Shown here: one piece after another, positions 1 to 8,152 of the stretch
Layout: the number at the start of each line of letters is the position of its first letter
How positions within the stretch are numbered: position 1 is the stretch's first letter
Source of the DNA: S010-25 sp964466455
GTDB lineage: Bacteria > Pseudomonadota > Gammaproteobacteria > SZUA-229
Length of the DNA stretch: 17,248 nt
Direction of reading: 5' to 3'
NCBI GenBank assembly: GCA_964466455.1
Contig: CAYXNL010000046.1
Span: 1 to 17,248 of the forward strand
The notes under the pieces: generated by a model
Told to the model about the DNA's origin: nothing
The model's input: the letters and a program-made list of their open reading frames with translations, nothing else
Database searches by the model: none
Translations under genes and position numbers: made by a program

Positions 1-3
1 AGT

Positions 4-82
4 ATTATTTGCTATTTCTGCACACCCCCCTTAAATCCAGGGGTTTATTAGAGGATAGCTCTATTAATTAATTGCAAATAAT
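4..82. repeat. 9-bp inverted repeat enclosing two small hairpins, downstream of yejF
   Basis: ATTATTTGC (4-12) is an exact inverted copy of GCAAATAAT (74-82). Between them lie two smaller dyads: CCCCT/AGGGG around position 30-44 and TAGAG/CTCTA around 50-64. Folded together they would form a three-way structure just past the yejF stop codon. The GC-rich inner hairpin is followed by TTTATT on the plus strand, so it would fit a weak terminator for a plus-strand gene lying left of the window better than one for yejF. Its function is unknown and chance is possible. Confidence 0.35.
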
Positions 83-91
83 CTGCCACTT

Positions 92-1717
92 TTAGCGATA
101 CAACGATGCACGTGCCAGCTCGCGGGTATATTCCTGCTGTGGATAATCGAACACACTTTCCACATCACCCTGTTCAACCACCTGACCATTTCTGATAACG
201 ATCACCCGGTGCGCCATAGCACGAACCACGCGTAAATCATGGCTGATAAATAAATAACTCAAATTGAGTTTCTGTTGCAGGCGCGCCAGCAGGGTTAACA
301 CCTGTTTCTGTACCGAGACATCCAGCGCACTGGTGGGTTCATCCAGTAAAATCACATCCGGTTTTAGTATTACCGCTCTGGCAATGGCAATGCGCTGGCG
401 TTGACCACCTGAAAACTCATGCGGATAACGCCATAATACATCCGGCTCCAGACCAACCTCATCGAGCGTAGTCATAATTTCCTGTTCACGCTGGGATTTT
501 GTTAATTGAGGAAAATGTAATAACAGGCCTTCTTCAATAATCTGCCGAACGGTCATTCGGGGTGACAACGAGGAATAAGGATCCTGAAAAACAATCTGGA
601 AGTGCCGACGCAACGGGCGCATTTTCTTTTCACTAAACACCGTTACATCAGTTTCTTTAAGTTTGATATTGCCACTTGAATGAATCAGTTTAAGAAGAAC
701 CAGACCCAGTGTTGTTTTGCCTGATCCGGATTCACCAACGATGCCCAGTGTTTCCCCTGAATGTAATGTTAAGCTGACATTATCAACCGCTTTGACTTCA
801 TCAACCTTACGTTTAAAAAATCCTTTATATACTGGAAAATAACAGCGTATATTATCCGCCTTAATGACTATTTTATCGGAAGCTGAATGTTGTGCGATTT
901 TTTTATCCGGCTCACTGTCGAGTAAAAAACGTGTGTAGGCATGTTGTGGTCGATTAAATATATTTTCCGCTTTATCCTGCTCAACGATCTCACCCTGCCT
1001 CATGACGCAAACATCCTGTGCAAAACGTCTGACCAGATTAAGATCGTGGGTAATCAGTAATACTGACATATCCGTTTCCTGCTGTATTTCCAGCAGTAAA
1101 TCGAGAATCTGCTGCTGAATCGTTACATCCAGTGCAGTAGTAGGCTCATCCGCAATTAATAATGCAGGATTACAGGCCAGTGCCATCGCAATCATTACTC
1201 TCTGACGTTGACCCCCTGACAAGACATGCGGGTAGTCATGCACTTTTTGCTGTGGCTGACGGATACCAACCCGACCAAGCAATTCGACCGCTCGCTGCTG
1301 TGCCAGTATACGAGTCATCGACTGATGCAACATTAAGACTTCAACAATCTGCTTTCCAATGGTAAAAACCGGGTTCAATGATGTCATCGGTTCCTGAAAA
1401 ATCATCGAAATCTCCTTACCACGAATTGAACGCATTTTTTTTTCATCCATACTCAGCAAGTCTATTCCATTTGAAGTAGACGCTGCCATTTGCCGCTGAA
1501 AAATAATTTTTCCCGATGGATAAACAACCTGGTTTTTTTCATGCAGGCGAAGAATAGATAATGCAGTAACAGATTTTCCTGAACCCGATTCACCGACAAT
1601 CGCTATGTTATGCGCCCGCTTAATATCAAAGCTGATGTTTTTTACTACATCCACCTGACCCTGCTGGGTATTAAAGGCAACGCTTAAATTTTTCACCGAT
1701 AGTAAGGTTTCTTTCAT
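92..1717 (-). CDS. yejF: Oligopeptide ABC transporter, duplicated ATP-binding protein YejF
   Basis: This is the cytoplasmic ATPase that powers the YejABEF peptide importer. It carries two complete ABC domains in one 541-residue chain. Domain 1 has Walker A GESGSGKS (42-49), signature LSGGQ (166-170), Walker B ending ADE (about 187-191) and the switch His224. Domain 2 has Walker A GESGSGKT (328-335), signature FSGGQ (435-439), Walker B LLDE (about 457-460) and His493. All catalytic motifs are intact, so both sites should hydrolyse ATP. E. coli YejF is about 529 residues with the same layout. I chose the ATG at 1717 because the following residues (MKETLLSVKNLSV) align with the YejF start. An upstream ATG at 1786 would overlap yejE by 44 bp and add 23 residues without family support. 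The gene follows yejE after 25 bp and is the last gene of the operon. The related DppDF/OppDF proteins are split into two chains, so the fused form favours Yej. Confidence 0.93.
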   Translation of the reverse strand: MKETLLSVKNLSVAFNTQQGQVDVVKNISFDIKRAHNIAIVGESGSGKSVTALSILRLHEKNQVVYPSGKIIFQRQMAASTSNGIDLLSMDEKKMRSIRGKEISMIFQEPMTSLNPVFTIGKQIVEVLMLHQSMTRILAQQRAVELLGRVGIRQPQQKVHDYPHVLSGGQRQRVMIAMALACNPALLIADEPTTALDVTIQQQILDLLLEIQQETDMSVLLITHDLNLVRRFAQDVCVMRQGEIVEQDKAENIFNRPQHAYTRFLLDSEPDKKIAQHSASDKIVIKADNIRCYFPVYKGFFKRKVDEVKAVDNVSLTLHSGETLGIVGESGSGKTTLGLVLLKLIHSSGNIKLKETDVTVFSEKKMRPLRRHFQIVFQDPYSSLSPRMTVRQIIEEGLLLHFPQLTKSQREQEIMTTLDEVGLEPDVLWRYPHEFSGGQRQRIAIARAVILKPDVILLDEPTSALDVSVQKQVLTLLARLQQKLNLSYLFISHDLRVVRAMAHRVIVIRNGQVVEQGDVESVFDYPQQEYTRELARASLYR

Positions 1718-1742
1718 CTTCTCATCGTCACTTAACAGAGGG

Positions 1743-2789
1743 TTATATCTTGCGTGTGTCCAGCGCTTCACGTAACGCTTCACCAATAAATATCAATAAC
1801 AGCAAGGTTCCAACTAAAACCACAAATGTACTCAATGATAACCACCAGGCATCTATATTTTCTTTACCCTGTGCCAGCAGCTCACCCAGACTGGGAGTAG
1901 TGGACGGAACCCCCAGGCCAAGGAAGTCCAGACTGGTCAGTGCCAGAATGGCGCCACTGATTCTAAAGGGCAGAAAGGTAATCACCGACATCAGGCTATT
2001 AGGCAGCAGATGGCGGGTAATAATAGACCAGTTACTTAAGCCCATCGCTCGTGCCGCCCGGACATAATCCAGATTACGACTACGTAAAAACTCGGCCCGG
2101 ACATAATCGGATAACCCCATCCAGCCAAACAGTGATAATAAAATAATTAACAGCCAGATACTGGGTTGAAAAATGGAAGCAAAAATAATCAGTAAATACA
2201 ACTCCGGCATGGAAGACCACACTTCAATAATACGCTGCATAATTAAATCTGTTTTACCTGAAAAATAACCCTGAATCGCACCCATGACGATACCGATCAC
2301 TACACCAATTACCATTAATGTCAGGGCAAACCAGACTGATATTCTGAAGCCATAAATTAGCCGCGCCAGTACATCACGCCCACGATCATCTGTGCCAAGC
2401 AAGTTCTGTGATGAGGGCGGTGCCGGCTCAGGTTGATTACTATAAAAATTAATAGTGTTATAACTATATGGATTCAATGGTTCAATCATCCAGTTTGAAC
2501 CACTGGTTAACAGATGTTTCACATAACGACTACTGTAATCGGCTTCTGTTTTAAAATCGCCACCAAATGTGGTTTCCGGATAGGCCTTAAAGATTGGAAA
2601 ATAATATTCATGATTGTAATACACCAGCAGCGGTTTATCGTTACTGATAAAGGCCGCGAAGGAGCATAGAAAAAACAATATGCCGAATATCCATAAACTG
2701 ATATAACCGCGTCTGTTTGCTTTAAAACGTAACCATGCACGCTGATAAGGAGAAAGACCGGCAGGTAATACAGAAGATGTTTTTGACAT
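1743..2789 (-). CDS. yejE: Oligopeptide ABC transporter, permease YejE
   Basis: This is an inner-membrane permease subunit that pairs with YejB to form the transport channel. It has 348 residues; E. coli YejE has about 341. It has a membrane segment near residues 32-50, then a periplasmic stretch with the family-typical NDKPLLV motif. A cluster of five hydrophobic helices follows from about residue 150 to the C-terminus. The cytoplasmic coupling helix carries the EAA-type motif (RAEFLRSRNLDYVRAARAMG, ending in RHLLPN), which docks on YejF. The start lies 9 bp after the yejB stop, and the AGG in the last yejB codons can serve as a weak ribosome-binding site, which suggests translational coupling. 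The closest alternatives are DppC/OppC, but the long periplasmic insert and the YejF partner argue for YejE. Confidence 0.93.
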   Translation of the reverse strand: MSKTSSVLPAGLSPYQRAWLRFKANRRGYISLWIFGILFFLCSFAAFISNDKPLLVYYNHEYYFPIFKAYPETTFGGDFKTEADYSSRYVKHLLTSGSNWMIEPLNPYSYNTINFYSNQPEPAPPSSQNLLGTDDRGRDVLARLIYGFRISVWFALTLMVIGVVIGIVMGAIQGYFSGKTDLIMQRIIEVWSSMPELYLLIIFASIFQPSIWLLIILLSLFGWMGLSDYVRAEFLRSRNLDYVRAARAMGLSNWSIITRHLLPNSLMSVITFLPFRISGAILALTSLDFLGLGVPSTTPSLGELLAQGKENIDAWWLSLSTFVVLVGTLLLLIFIGEALREALDTRKI

Positions 2790-2798
2790 ACGAAAAGA

Positions 2799-3851
2799 TT
2801 ACCTGTCCACTGAATCAAAATGAATACGTGGATCAATCAGTACATAACTGATATCTGCCAGCAGTTTGGCAAAAAGTCCCATCAGGGTAAACAGATACAG
2901 CGTTCCAAGCACTACCGGGTAATCACGCTTCAGTACAGATTCATACGAAAGCAGGCCCAGACCATCAAGAGAGAAAATAGTTTCTATCAACAGGCTGCCG
3001 GTAAAAAACGCACCGATAAACGCAGCGGGAAAACCGGTAATTAACGGAATTACTGCATTTCTGAAAATATGGCGATATAACACCTGATGTTCGCTTAAAC
3101 CTTTGGCTCTGGCGGTCAGGACATATTGCTTGCGTATCTCCTCAATAAAGCTGTTTTTGGTCAGCATTGTCATCACTGCAAAACTGCCAATAACAGAAGC
3201 CGTTATGGGAAGAACCATGTGCCAGAGATAATCAGTAATTTTATGGAACCATGACAGGGTTTGCCAGTTGTCGGACACCAGGCCGCGCAATGGAAAAACA
3301 TCCCAGAAACTACCCCCACCGAATAACACCAGCAATGTGATACCCAGGACAAAACCGGGAATGGCATAACCAATCAATATCAGGGTACTGGTCACCACAT
3401 CAAACTTGCTGCCATCACGAACTGCTTTGGCTATACCCAACGGAATACAGGTGGAATAGACAATAAGAAAACTCCATACACCAATGCTGATGGATACCGG
3501 TAGCTTCGATATAATAAGCTTAATCACCGATTCATTATGAAAATAGCTATCACCAAAATCGAACCTGAGGTAGTTACCCATCATATCAAAGAAGCGTTCA
3601 TAAACCGGTTTATCAAAACCGTACATTTTACGTATTTCTTTCAGGTATGCCTCATCCAGACCATTCGCGCCACGGTACAGACCACTGGTACCGCTACTTA
3701 CCTCACCTGTATTATTCTTGCCTTCAAGCTGGCTGACCAGTTGTTCAACCGGACCACCCGGCACAAACTGGGTGACAGTAAAGGTAACCAGCATGACGCC
3801 GAACAGAGTCGGAATCATCAATAACAGACGTTTTAGAATATAGGCAAACAT
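2799..3851 (-). CDS. yejB: Oligopeptide ABC transporter, permease YejB
   Basis: This is the second inner-membrane permease subunit of the Yej importer, with 350 residues against about 364 in E. coli YejB. It begins with the family-typical first helix (residues 1-27, ending near FVPGGPVEQ). A periplasmic loop follows that contains GRY-like and GFDKPVYERF motifs. Five further membrane helices lie between about residues 120 and 345. The cytoplasmic EAA-like loop is seen as TARAKGLSEHQVLYRHIFRN. The C-terminus DPRIHFD matches the DPRIDF ending of E. coli YejB. The gene starts only 2 bp after the yejA stop codon (TAATTATG), so translation is almost certainly coupled to yejA. No frameshift or missing motif is seen. 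Confidence 0.93.
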   Translation of the reverse strand: MFAYILKRLLLMIPTLFGVMLVTFTVTQFVPGGPVEQLVSQLEGKNNTGEVSSGTSGLYRGANGLDEAYLKEIRKMYGFDKPVYERFFDMMGNYLRFDFGDSYFHNESVIKLIISKLPVSISIGVWSFLIVYSTCIPLGIAKAVRDGSKFDVVTSTLILIGYAIPGFVLGITLLVLFGGGSFWDVFPLRGLVSDNWQTLSWFHKITDYLWHMVLPITASVIGSFAVMTMLTKNSFIEEIRKQYVLTARAKGLSEHQVLYRHIFRNAVIPLITGFPAAFIGAFFTGSLLIETIFSLDGLGLLSYESVLKRDYPVVLGTLYLFTLMGLFAKLLADISYVLIDPRIHFDSVDR

Positions 3852-3853
3852 AA

Positions 3854-5677
3854 TTATTCCGTCATTACTTTTTTAATGCTGCTTTTCAGCCACCAGGTTT
3901 TAAGCATCCATGTTATCGGGTCGTAATATAGCGGCTGCGTTTTCGGGATACCAAATATATTCCAGTACGCCACACGATGTACATTGATATACCAGTTCGG
4001 TACCAGATAATAACCATACAACAATACTCGATCAAGCGCATGGGCATCAATAACCAGTGCCTTACGATCTGGCGCATGAATAATCTTCTGAATTAACGCA
4101 TCAACCACAGGATTTTTAATACCCGCCAGATTGCGTGAACCTTTCTGATTAGCAGAAGCGGATGAAAACATGTCCATCAGCTCATTGCCAGGTGAAACAG
4201 AAGAAGGAAAACTACCAACAACCATATCAAAATTAAAATTATCCAGCCGACGCTTGTACAACGAACTATCAACCGTACGGTAACTCGTTTTAATACCCAG
4301 TATTTTCAAATTATGTGCATAGGGTGCGATAATTCGATCAAAAGCCCTCTGCACCAGCAGCACATTCAGGGTAAACACCTGACCCTGTCTATTTTTTAAC
4401 ACACCATCCTGAATCGTCCATCCTGCTGCACGCAATAAGTCTCTGGCCTTAATTAAATTCTTGCGTAAACTCGATGGTGGCGTCGTCACGGGGGGCTTCC
4501 ACTGTTTGGTGAAAAGATCTGGCGGCAGTTGATTACGGTAGTGTTGTAATAAAGTCAGCTCTTTGCCTTTAGGTATGCCGGTGGCGGCAAGTTCGCTGTT
4601 ACTGAAATAACTGTTTGAACGGACATACTGGTTATAAAATAAATGCGCATTTTCCCACTCGAAATCAAAGGCAAGGCTCAGTGCTTTTCTAACCCGAACA
4701 TCCTTGAATTCGTCACGCCGGAGATTAAAAACAAAACCCTGCATACCCGCATTATTTTTATGCCTCAATTCTCTTTTGACTATTTCTCCTGAATCATAAC
4801 GCGGACCGACATGGGAGCGCGCCCAACGCTTGGAGTAGTTTTCAAAAAAGAAATCAAATTCACCAGCCTTAAAGGCTTCCAGTGCAATGGTTGAATCCTT
4901 GTAGTACTTATAGGTAATCGTATTATAGTTATACATGCCTCTGCGCACAGGCAAATTTCTTGCCCAGTAATGCGGGTTTTTAACATAACGAATCGACTTT
5001 CCCAGATTATAGCTACCAACAATGTAAGGGCCACTACTGATCGGTTTTGTGTGATCAGTTTTATCAAACGGTTTATTACCGGCCCAGGCAGGAGAAAAAA
5101 TCGGCATCTCACCAATAATTAAATGCAGTTCACGGTTGGTTTTTCTAAAATCAAACCTGACGGTTAAACGATTGAGCACAGTCGCCGACTTCACATCGGC
5201 ATAATATACCCGAAATTGCGGATGCGCCTGTTTGCTCATTAAGGTATCAAATGAGTATTTCACATCCGCTGCCGTGACTGGTTTTCCATTGGAAAAACGC
5301 GCAGCAGGATTAATATGAAAGGTTATCGAAAGTCTATCTTTCGCCAGATAAAAATCATCGGCAAGCAAGCCATACTCGCTAAATGGCTCATCCATACTTT
5401 TTTCCAGCAGACTCTCAAAAACCAGCGTTCCCAGTCCGTCAGCCGCAATGCCCTTAAGCAGATAAGGATTCAGGCTGTCAAAGCCACCCTGCCCCATCAT
5501 CACCAGATTACCACCTTTGGGAGCATCAGGGTTTACATAATCAAAATGGGTAAAATTAGCCGGATATTTTGGTTTATACCCCATTGCCATTGCCGATACC
5601 GCATAAACCGGAGTACTGACAAAGGTGAACAATATAATAAAAAAATGAAATATAAAAACCTGTTGAACGCGGCGCAT
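3854..5677 (-). CDS. yejA: Periplasmic oligopeptide-binding protein YejA
   Basis: This is the solute-binding subunit of the Yej importer, from the SBP_bac_5 (peptide-binding) family, with 607 residues against about 604 in E. coli YejA. Residues 1-26 form a Sec signal peptide: two Arg after Met, a hydrophobic core and a VYA cleavage motif before residue 27. There is no lipobox Cys, so it should be a free periplasmic protein. The mature chain opens with the family-typical segment containing HFDYVNPDAPKGG and then the SBP_5 fold. In E. coli the system imports microcin C and peptides; the Pseudomonas homologue Npp imports peptidyl nucleoside antibiotics. The exact substrate here cannot be read from sequence. 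It is the first gene of the operon, divergent from fabI with 247 bp between them. No good Shine-Dalgarno sequence is visible before this ATG, but the signal peptide fixes the start. Confidence 0.93.
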   Translation of the reverse strand: MRRVQQVFIFHFFIILFTFVSTPVYAVSAMAMGYKPKYPANFTHFDYVNPDAPKGGNLVMMGQGGFDSLNPYLLKGIAADGLGTLVFESLLEKSMDEPFSEYGLLADDFYLAKDRLSITFHINPAARFSNGKPVTAADVKYSFDTLMSKQAHPQFRVYYADVKSATVLNRLTVRFDFRKTNRELHLIIGEMPIFSPAWAGNKPFDKTDHTKPISSGPYIVGSYNLGKSIRYVKNPHYWARNLPVRRGMYNYNTITYKYYKDSTIALEAFKAGEFDFFFENYSKRWARSHVGPRYDSGEIVKRELRHKNNAGMQGFVFNLRRDEFKDVRVRKALSLAFDFEWENAHLFYNQYVRSNSYFSNSELAATGIPKGKELTLLQHYRNQLPPDLFTKQWKPPVTTPPSSLRKNLIKARDLLRAAGWTIQDGVLKNRQGQVFTLNVLLVQRAFDRIIAPYAHNLKILGIKTSYRTVDSSLYKRRLDNFNFDMVVGSFPSSVSPGNELMDMFSSASANQKGSRNLAGIKNPVVDALIQKIIHAPDRKALVIDAHALDRVLLYGYYLVPNWYINVHRVAYWNIFGIPKTQPLYYDPITWMLKTWWLKSSIKKVMTE

Positions 5678-5724
5678 AGGTTAATCTTGATAAAATTATC
5701 GATATAATCCAGCCAAAAAATATC

Positions 5725-5847
5725 ATGGCTACTTTGATTAAGTTTACAGCAATAAAGCAAGGGCGCAAACCGGTAGCGTTAAGCAGGAGACACTGGCATA
5801 ATGAGCTGCAAAAGAAATTGATACTGACAATGGATGGCAATCATTAG
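5725..5847 (+). CDS. Possible 40-codon small ORF upstream of fabI (unrecognised)
   Basis: An ATG at 5725 opens a 40-codon frame ending at TAG 5845-5847. The product would be basic and hydrophilic (several Lys, Arg and His, one Trp), with no signal peptide or membrane helix. I do not recognise it. It lies in the yejA-fabI divergent spacer and ends 77 bp before fabI. No Shine-Dalgarno sequence precedes it, and its ATG falls in a small dyad (AGCCA 5711-5715 with TGGCT 5726-5730). It could be a real small protein, a leader peptide for fabI, or chance. An open frame of 40 codons is not rare in sequence of this composition. Confidence 0.2.
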   Translation: MATLIKFTAIKQGRKPVALSRRHWHNELQKKLILTMDGNH

Positions 5848-5871
5848 TCAATCATCAAAATCAATAACCAC

Positions 5872-5891
5872 CCCCGCAGAAAGTTGTGGGG
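5872..5891 (+). promoter_or_regulatory. 7-bp hairpin in the fabI leader
   Basis: CCCCGCA (5872-5878) pairs with TGTGGGG (5885-5891) around a six-base loop, counting one G-U pair. It lies about 20 bp before the fabI Shine-Dalgarno sequence. It is GC-rich in an AT-rich spacer but is followed by AATTAAT rather than a T-run, so it is not a good intrinsic terminator. A leader structure or a protein-binding site are possibilities; nothing further can be read from it. Confidence 0.35.
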
Positions 5892-5924
5892 AATTAATCC
5901 AAAAGCGATTAAAGAGGAATAATA

Positions 5925-6716
5925 ATGGGGTTTTTAACTGGCAAACGCGCGTTAATCTTTGGTGTCGCAAGTAATCGTTCCATTGCCTGGGGAGTTGCCA
6001 AAGCAATGCATCGCGAAGGGGCTGAGCTGGCTTTTGCCTATATGGGGGAACGTTTACGTGAGCGCGTTGAAAAACTGGCTGGCGAATGCGATTCGGATAT
6101 TGTTATCCCATGCGATGTAGAAGACGATGCACAGATTGAAGCGGTCTTCGACCAACTGGATGATTTTTGGGATAGCCTGGATATCATTGTACATTCCCTT
6201 GCTTTTGCCCCCAGAGAAATGCTGGAGGGTGATTACCTTGATAATCTCACCCGTGAAGGCTTTAATACTGCCCACGATATCAGTTCATACAGCCTGGCAG
6301 CGATTGCCAAAGCAGCCCGGCAGATGATGCAGAATCGTGATGATGCTGCGATTATCACCATGACATACTTAGGCGCCGTACGAGCCTTCCCTGGTTACAA
6401 TGTAATGGGACTGGCCAAAGCAAGTCTGGAGGCGAATGTACGCTATCTGGCACACTCTCTGGGGCCAGAAGGTATTCGTGTCAATGCCATTTCCGCCGGA
6501 CCGATTAAAACGTTAGCCGCCAAAGGGATTCCCGGTTTCAACAGGATTATCGAACACGTAGAAAAAAGTGCCCCGCTACAACGCAATATTACTATTGATG
6601 AAGTTGGTAATGCCTCCGCCTTCCTGTGTTCCAGTCTTGCCAGCGGCATTACCGGTGAGGTCGTTTATGTCGATGCGGGCTATCATACCGCCGGTTTAAT
6701 GGGCTCAAGTGAGTAA
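5925..6716 (+). CDS. fabI: Enoyl-[acyl-carrier-protein] reductase (NADH) FabI
   Basis: FabI catalyses the last step of each fatty-acid elongation cycle, the NAD(P)H-dependent reduction of trans-2-enoyl-ACP in the cytoplasm. At 263 residues it aligns nearly without gaps with E. coli FabI (262). The N-terminal GVASNRSIAWG region is the FabI form of the Rossmann dinucleotide-binding loop. The atypical short-chain reductase active site is present: Tyr148, Tyr158 and Lys165, i.e. Tyr-x6-Lys. The C-terminal CSSLASGITGEVVYVDAGY block is also typical. Residue 93 is Ala where E. coli has Gly93, a site linked to diazaborine and triclosan resistance in E. coli. Many natural FabI proteins also carry Ala here, so this alone does not show resistance. 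A strong Shine-Dalgarno sequence (AGAGGA, 5913-5918) fixes the start. It is the only confident plus-strand gene, divergent from yejA and convergent with the symporter. Confidence 0.96.
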   Translation: MGFLTGKRALIFGVASNRSIAWGVAKAMHREGAELAFAYMGERLRERVEKLAGECDSDIVIPCDVEDDAQIEAVFDQLDDFWDSLDIIVHSLAFAPREMLEGDYLDNLTREGFNTAHDISSYSLAAIAKAARQMMQNRDDAAIITMTYLGAVRAFPGYNVMGLAKASLEANVRYLAHSLGPEGIRVNAISAGPIKTLAAKGIPGFNRIIEHVEKSAPLQRNITIDEVGNASAFLCSSLASGITGEVVYVDAGYHTAGLMGSSE

Positions 6717-6734
6717 CACGCAAATCAGACCACC

Positions 6735-6823
6735 ATACTAAACCAGACTAGACGACCATGGGACGGCACGAACCGAGCACGAGCACACAGGGTAATTCAT
6801 CCACTTACCGTTCTCTTTAGTAT
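6735..6823. repeat. Widely spaced inverted repeat in the fabI/symporter convergent gap
   Basis: CATACTAAA (6734-6742) and TTTAGTATG (6816-6824) are exact inverted copies 73 bp apart, the right copy overlapping the symporter stop codon. The 100 bp between the two convergent genes also holds short direct repeats (GAGCAC twice near 6775-6786). There is no compact stem followed by a T-run, so no intrinsic terminator is evident for either gene. The repeat may be chance. Confidence 0.25.
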
Positions 6824-8109
6824 GAATCACTCGGCGTATCTCTGAGCAACAGGGTCTGTTCACCCTCCATTCTGGCAATAGTGACCGCAGCACAGGAATC
6901 ACTGAACACATTTACTGCCGTTCGACACATATCCAGCACCCGATCAACCACCAGAATCAACCCGACTGCTTCCAGTGGCAAACCGATAGCAGACAGAATA
7001 ATAGTAATGGCAACCAGACTGGCAGAAGGAATACCCGCCACACCTATTGAGGTAAGCAGAGCAATTAATACAATGGTGAACTGAGTGGTAAAGTCGAGCG
7101 ACAGCCCATAAGCCTGTGCAATAAACATCGCCGCAACACACTCATATAATGCGGTACCATCCATATTTATAGTTGCTCCCAATGGCAGGGTGAAACTTGT
7201 TATCCTGTTGGACACACCGGCACGATTTTCCACACTATCCATCGTAATCGGTAAGGTTGCCGAAGAAGAGCTGGTTGAAAAAGCAGTCAATAACGCAGGC
7301 ACCATTGCTTTAAAATGTTTTACCGGAGAAACCCCTGCAATAAAACGCAGGATTAATGGAAGGGAAATAAACAGATGGATTGCCAGCGCCAGTATTACGC
7401 TGAAAAAGAACACAGAAAGTGGTGCAAACGCATTAACCCCTGAGACAAGAATTACTTTTGCGACCAGAGCATATACACCCAGCGGCGCAAATTGCATAAT
7501 CAGCCCGGTCATTGCCAGCATAATATCCAGCAGCCCCTGCCAGAAACCTTTCTGAACTTTAGCCGAAGATCCTGTCAGACGGGAGAGAAAAAAACCATAA
7601 AGCAAACTAAAAAATATCAACCCCAGCATCTGACCCTTTGCAGCGGCGGTAACAATATTTGCCGGTACCATTCGCAGCAACACCGCGACAATATCAGAAG
7701 CCCCCTTACCACCAACTTTATCCAGTACCGTTGTTGTATTCGCAGATAAACCGATCATATGCTTTACCGGTACACCATCTATTATTCCCGGATGCAAAAG
7801 ATTTACGACCAGTAAACCGGTTAAAATAGCAATCAGACTGGTACTGATATAATACAGCATGGTTTTGCTGCCAAGCCTGCCTAACGTATCAGCCTGCAGA
7901 CTCATCATACCGGTAATAATGGATGCCATTATCAACGGCACAATCAACATTTTTAACGCATTAAGAAATAAACTACCAAAAAAATCCAGAACCGGCATCA
8001 GCGACACACCCGCCAGTTGGGAATGTGCGTTAAAAACCAGACCCGTCAGTACAGCCAGACATAAGGCAATAAGAATTTGCCAGTGCAGTGCCAGTTTTAT
8101 ACCGGGCAT
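6817..8109 (-). CDS. Sodium:dicarboxylate / acidic amino acid symporter (DAACS family)
   Basis: This inner-membrane secondary transporter belongs to the DAACS family (GltP, DctA, GltPh, EAAT), which couples uptake of glutamate, aspartate or C4-dicarboxylates to Na+ or H+. It has 430 residues with many hydrophobic helices. The transport-core motifs are complete: HP1 serine-rich loop (about 278-287, SSSSATLP), TM7 NMDGT (315-319), HP2 GIPSAS (359-364) and TM8 with Asp389, Asp393, Arg396, Asn400 and Asp404. Arg396 matches GltPh Arg397, which binds the acidic side chain, so an acidic substrate is predicted. The NMDGT motif is consistent with sodium coupling. The N-terminus (KLALHWQI) matches the GltP type, fixing the start although no Shine-Dalgarno sequence is visible. 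It lies 79 bp after ppiD on the same strand. In the Pseudomonas order that I recall, no such gene lies between ppiD and fabI. I cannot decide between glutamate/aspartate and dicarboxylate, so I give no gene symbol. Confidence 0.9.
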   Translation of the reverse strand: MPGIKLALHWQILIALCLAVLTGLVFNAHSQLAGVSLMPVLDFFGSLFLNALKMLIVPLIMASIITGMMSLQADTLGRLGSKTMLYYISTSLIAILTGLLVVNLLHPGIIDGVPVKHMIGLSANTTTVLDKVGGKGASDIVAVLLRMVPANIVTAAAKGQMLGLIFFSLLYGFFLSRLTGSSAKVQKGFWQGLLDIMLAMTGLIMQFAPLGVYALVAKVILVSGVNAFAPLSVFFFSVILALAIHLFISLPLILRFIAGVSPVKHFKAMVPALLTAFSTSSSSATLPITMDSVENRAGVSNRITSFTLPLGATINMDGTALYECVAAMFIAQAYGLSLDFTTQFTIVLIALLTSIGVAGIPSASLVAITIILSAIGLPLEAVGLILVVDRVLDMCRTAVNVFSDSCAAVTIARMEGEQTLLLRDTPSDSY

Positions 8110-8152
8110 TTGTCGCTAACGGATTAGGGTATTCATGATATTACTCGCCCTG

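Noticed and set aside
1718..1786. 23-codon N-terminal extension of YejF
   Set aside because: It would overlap yejE by 44 bp and does not align with known YejF starts.
5315..5707. 130-codon plus-strand ORF over the start of yejA
   Set aside because: Antisense shadow of the yejA signal peptide and N-terminal region; no ribosome-binding site or family features.
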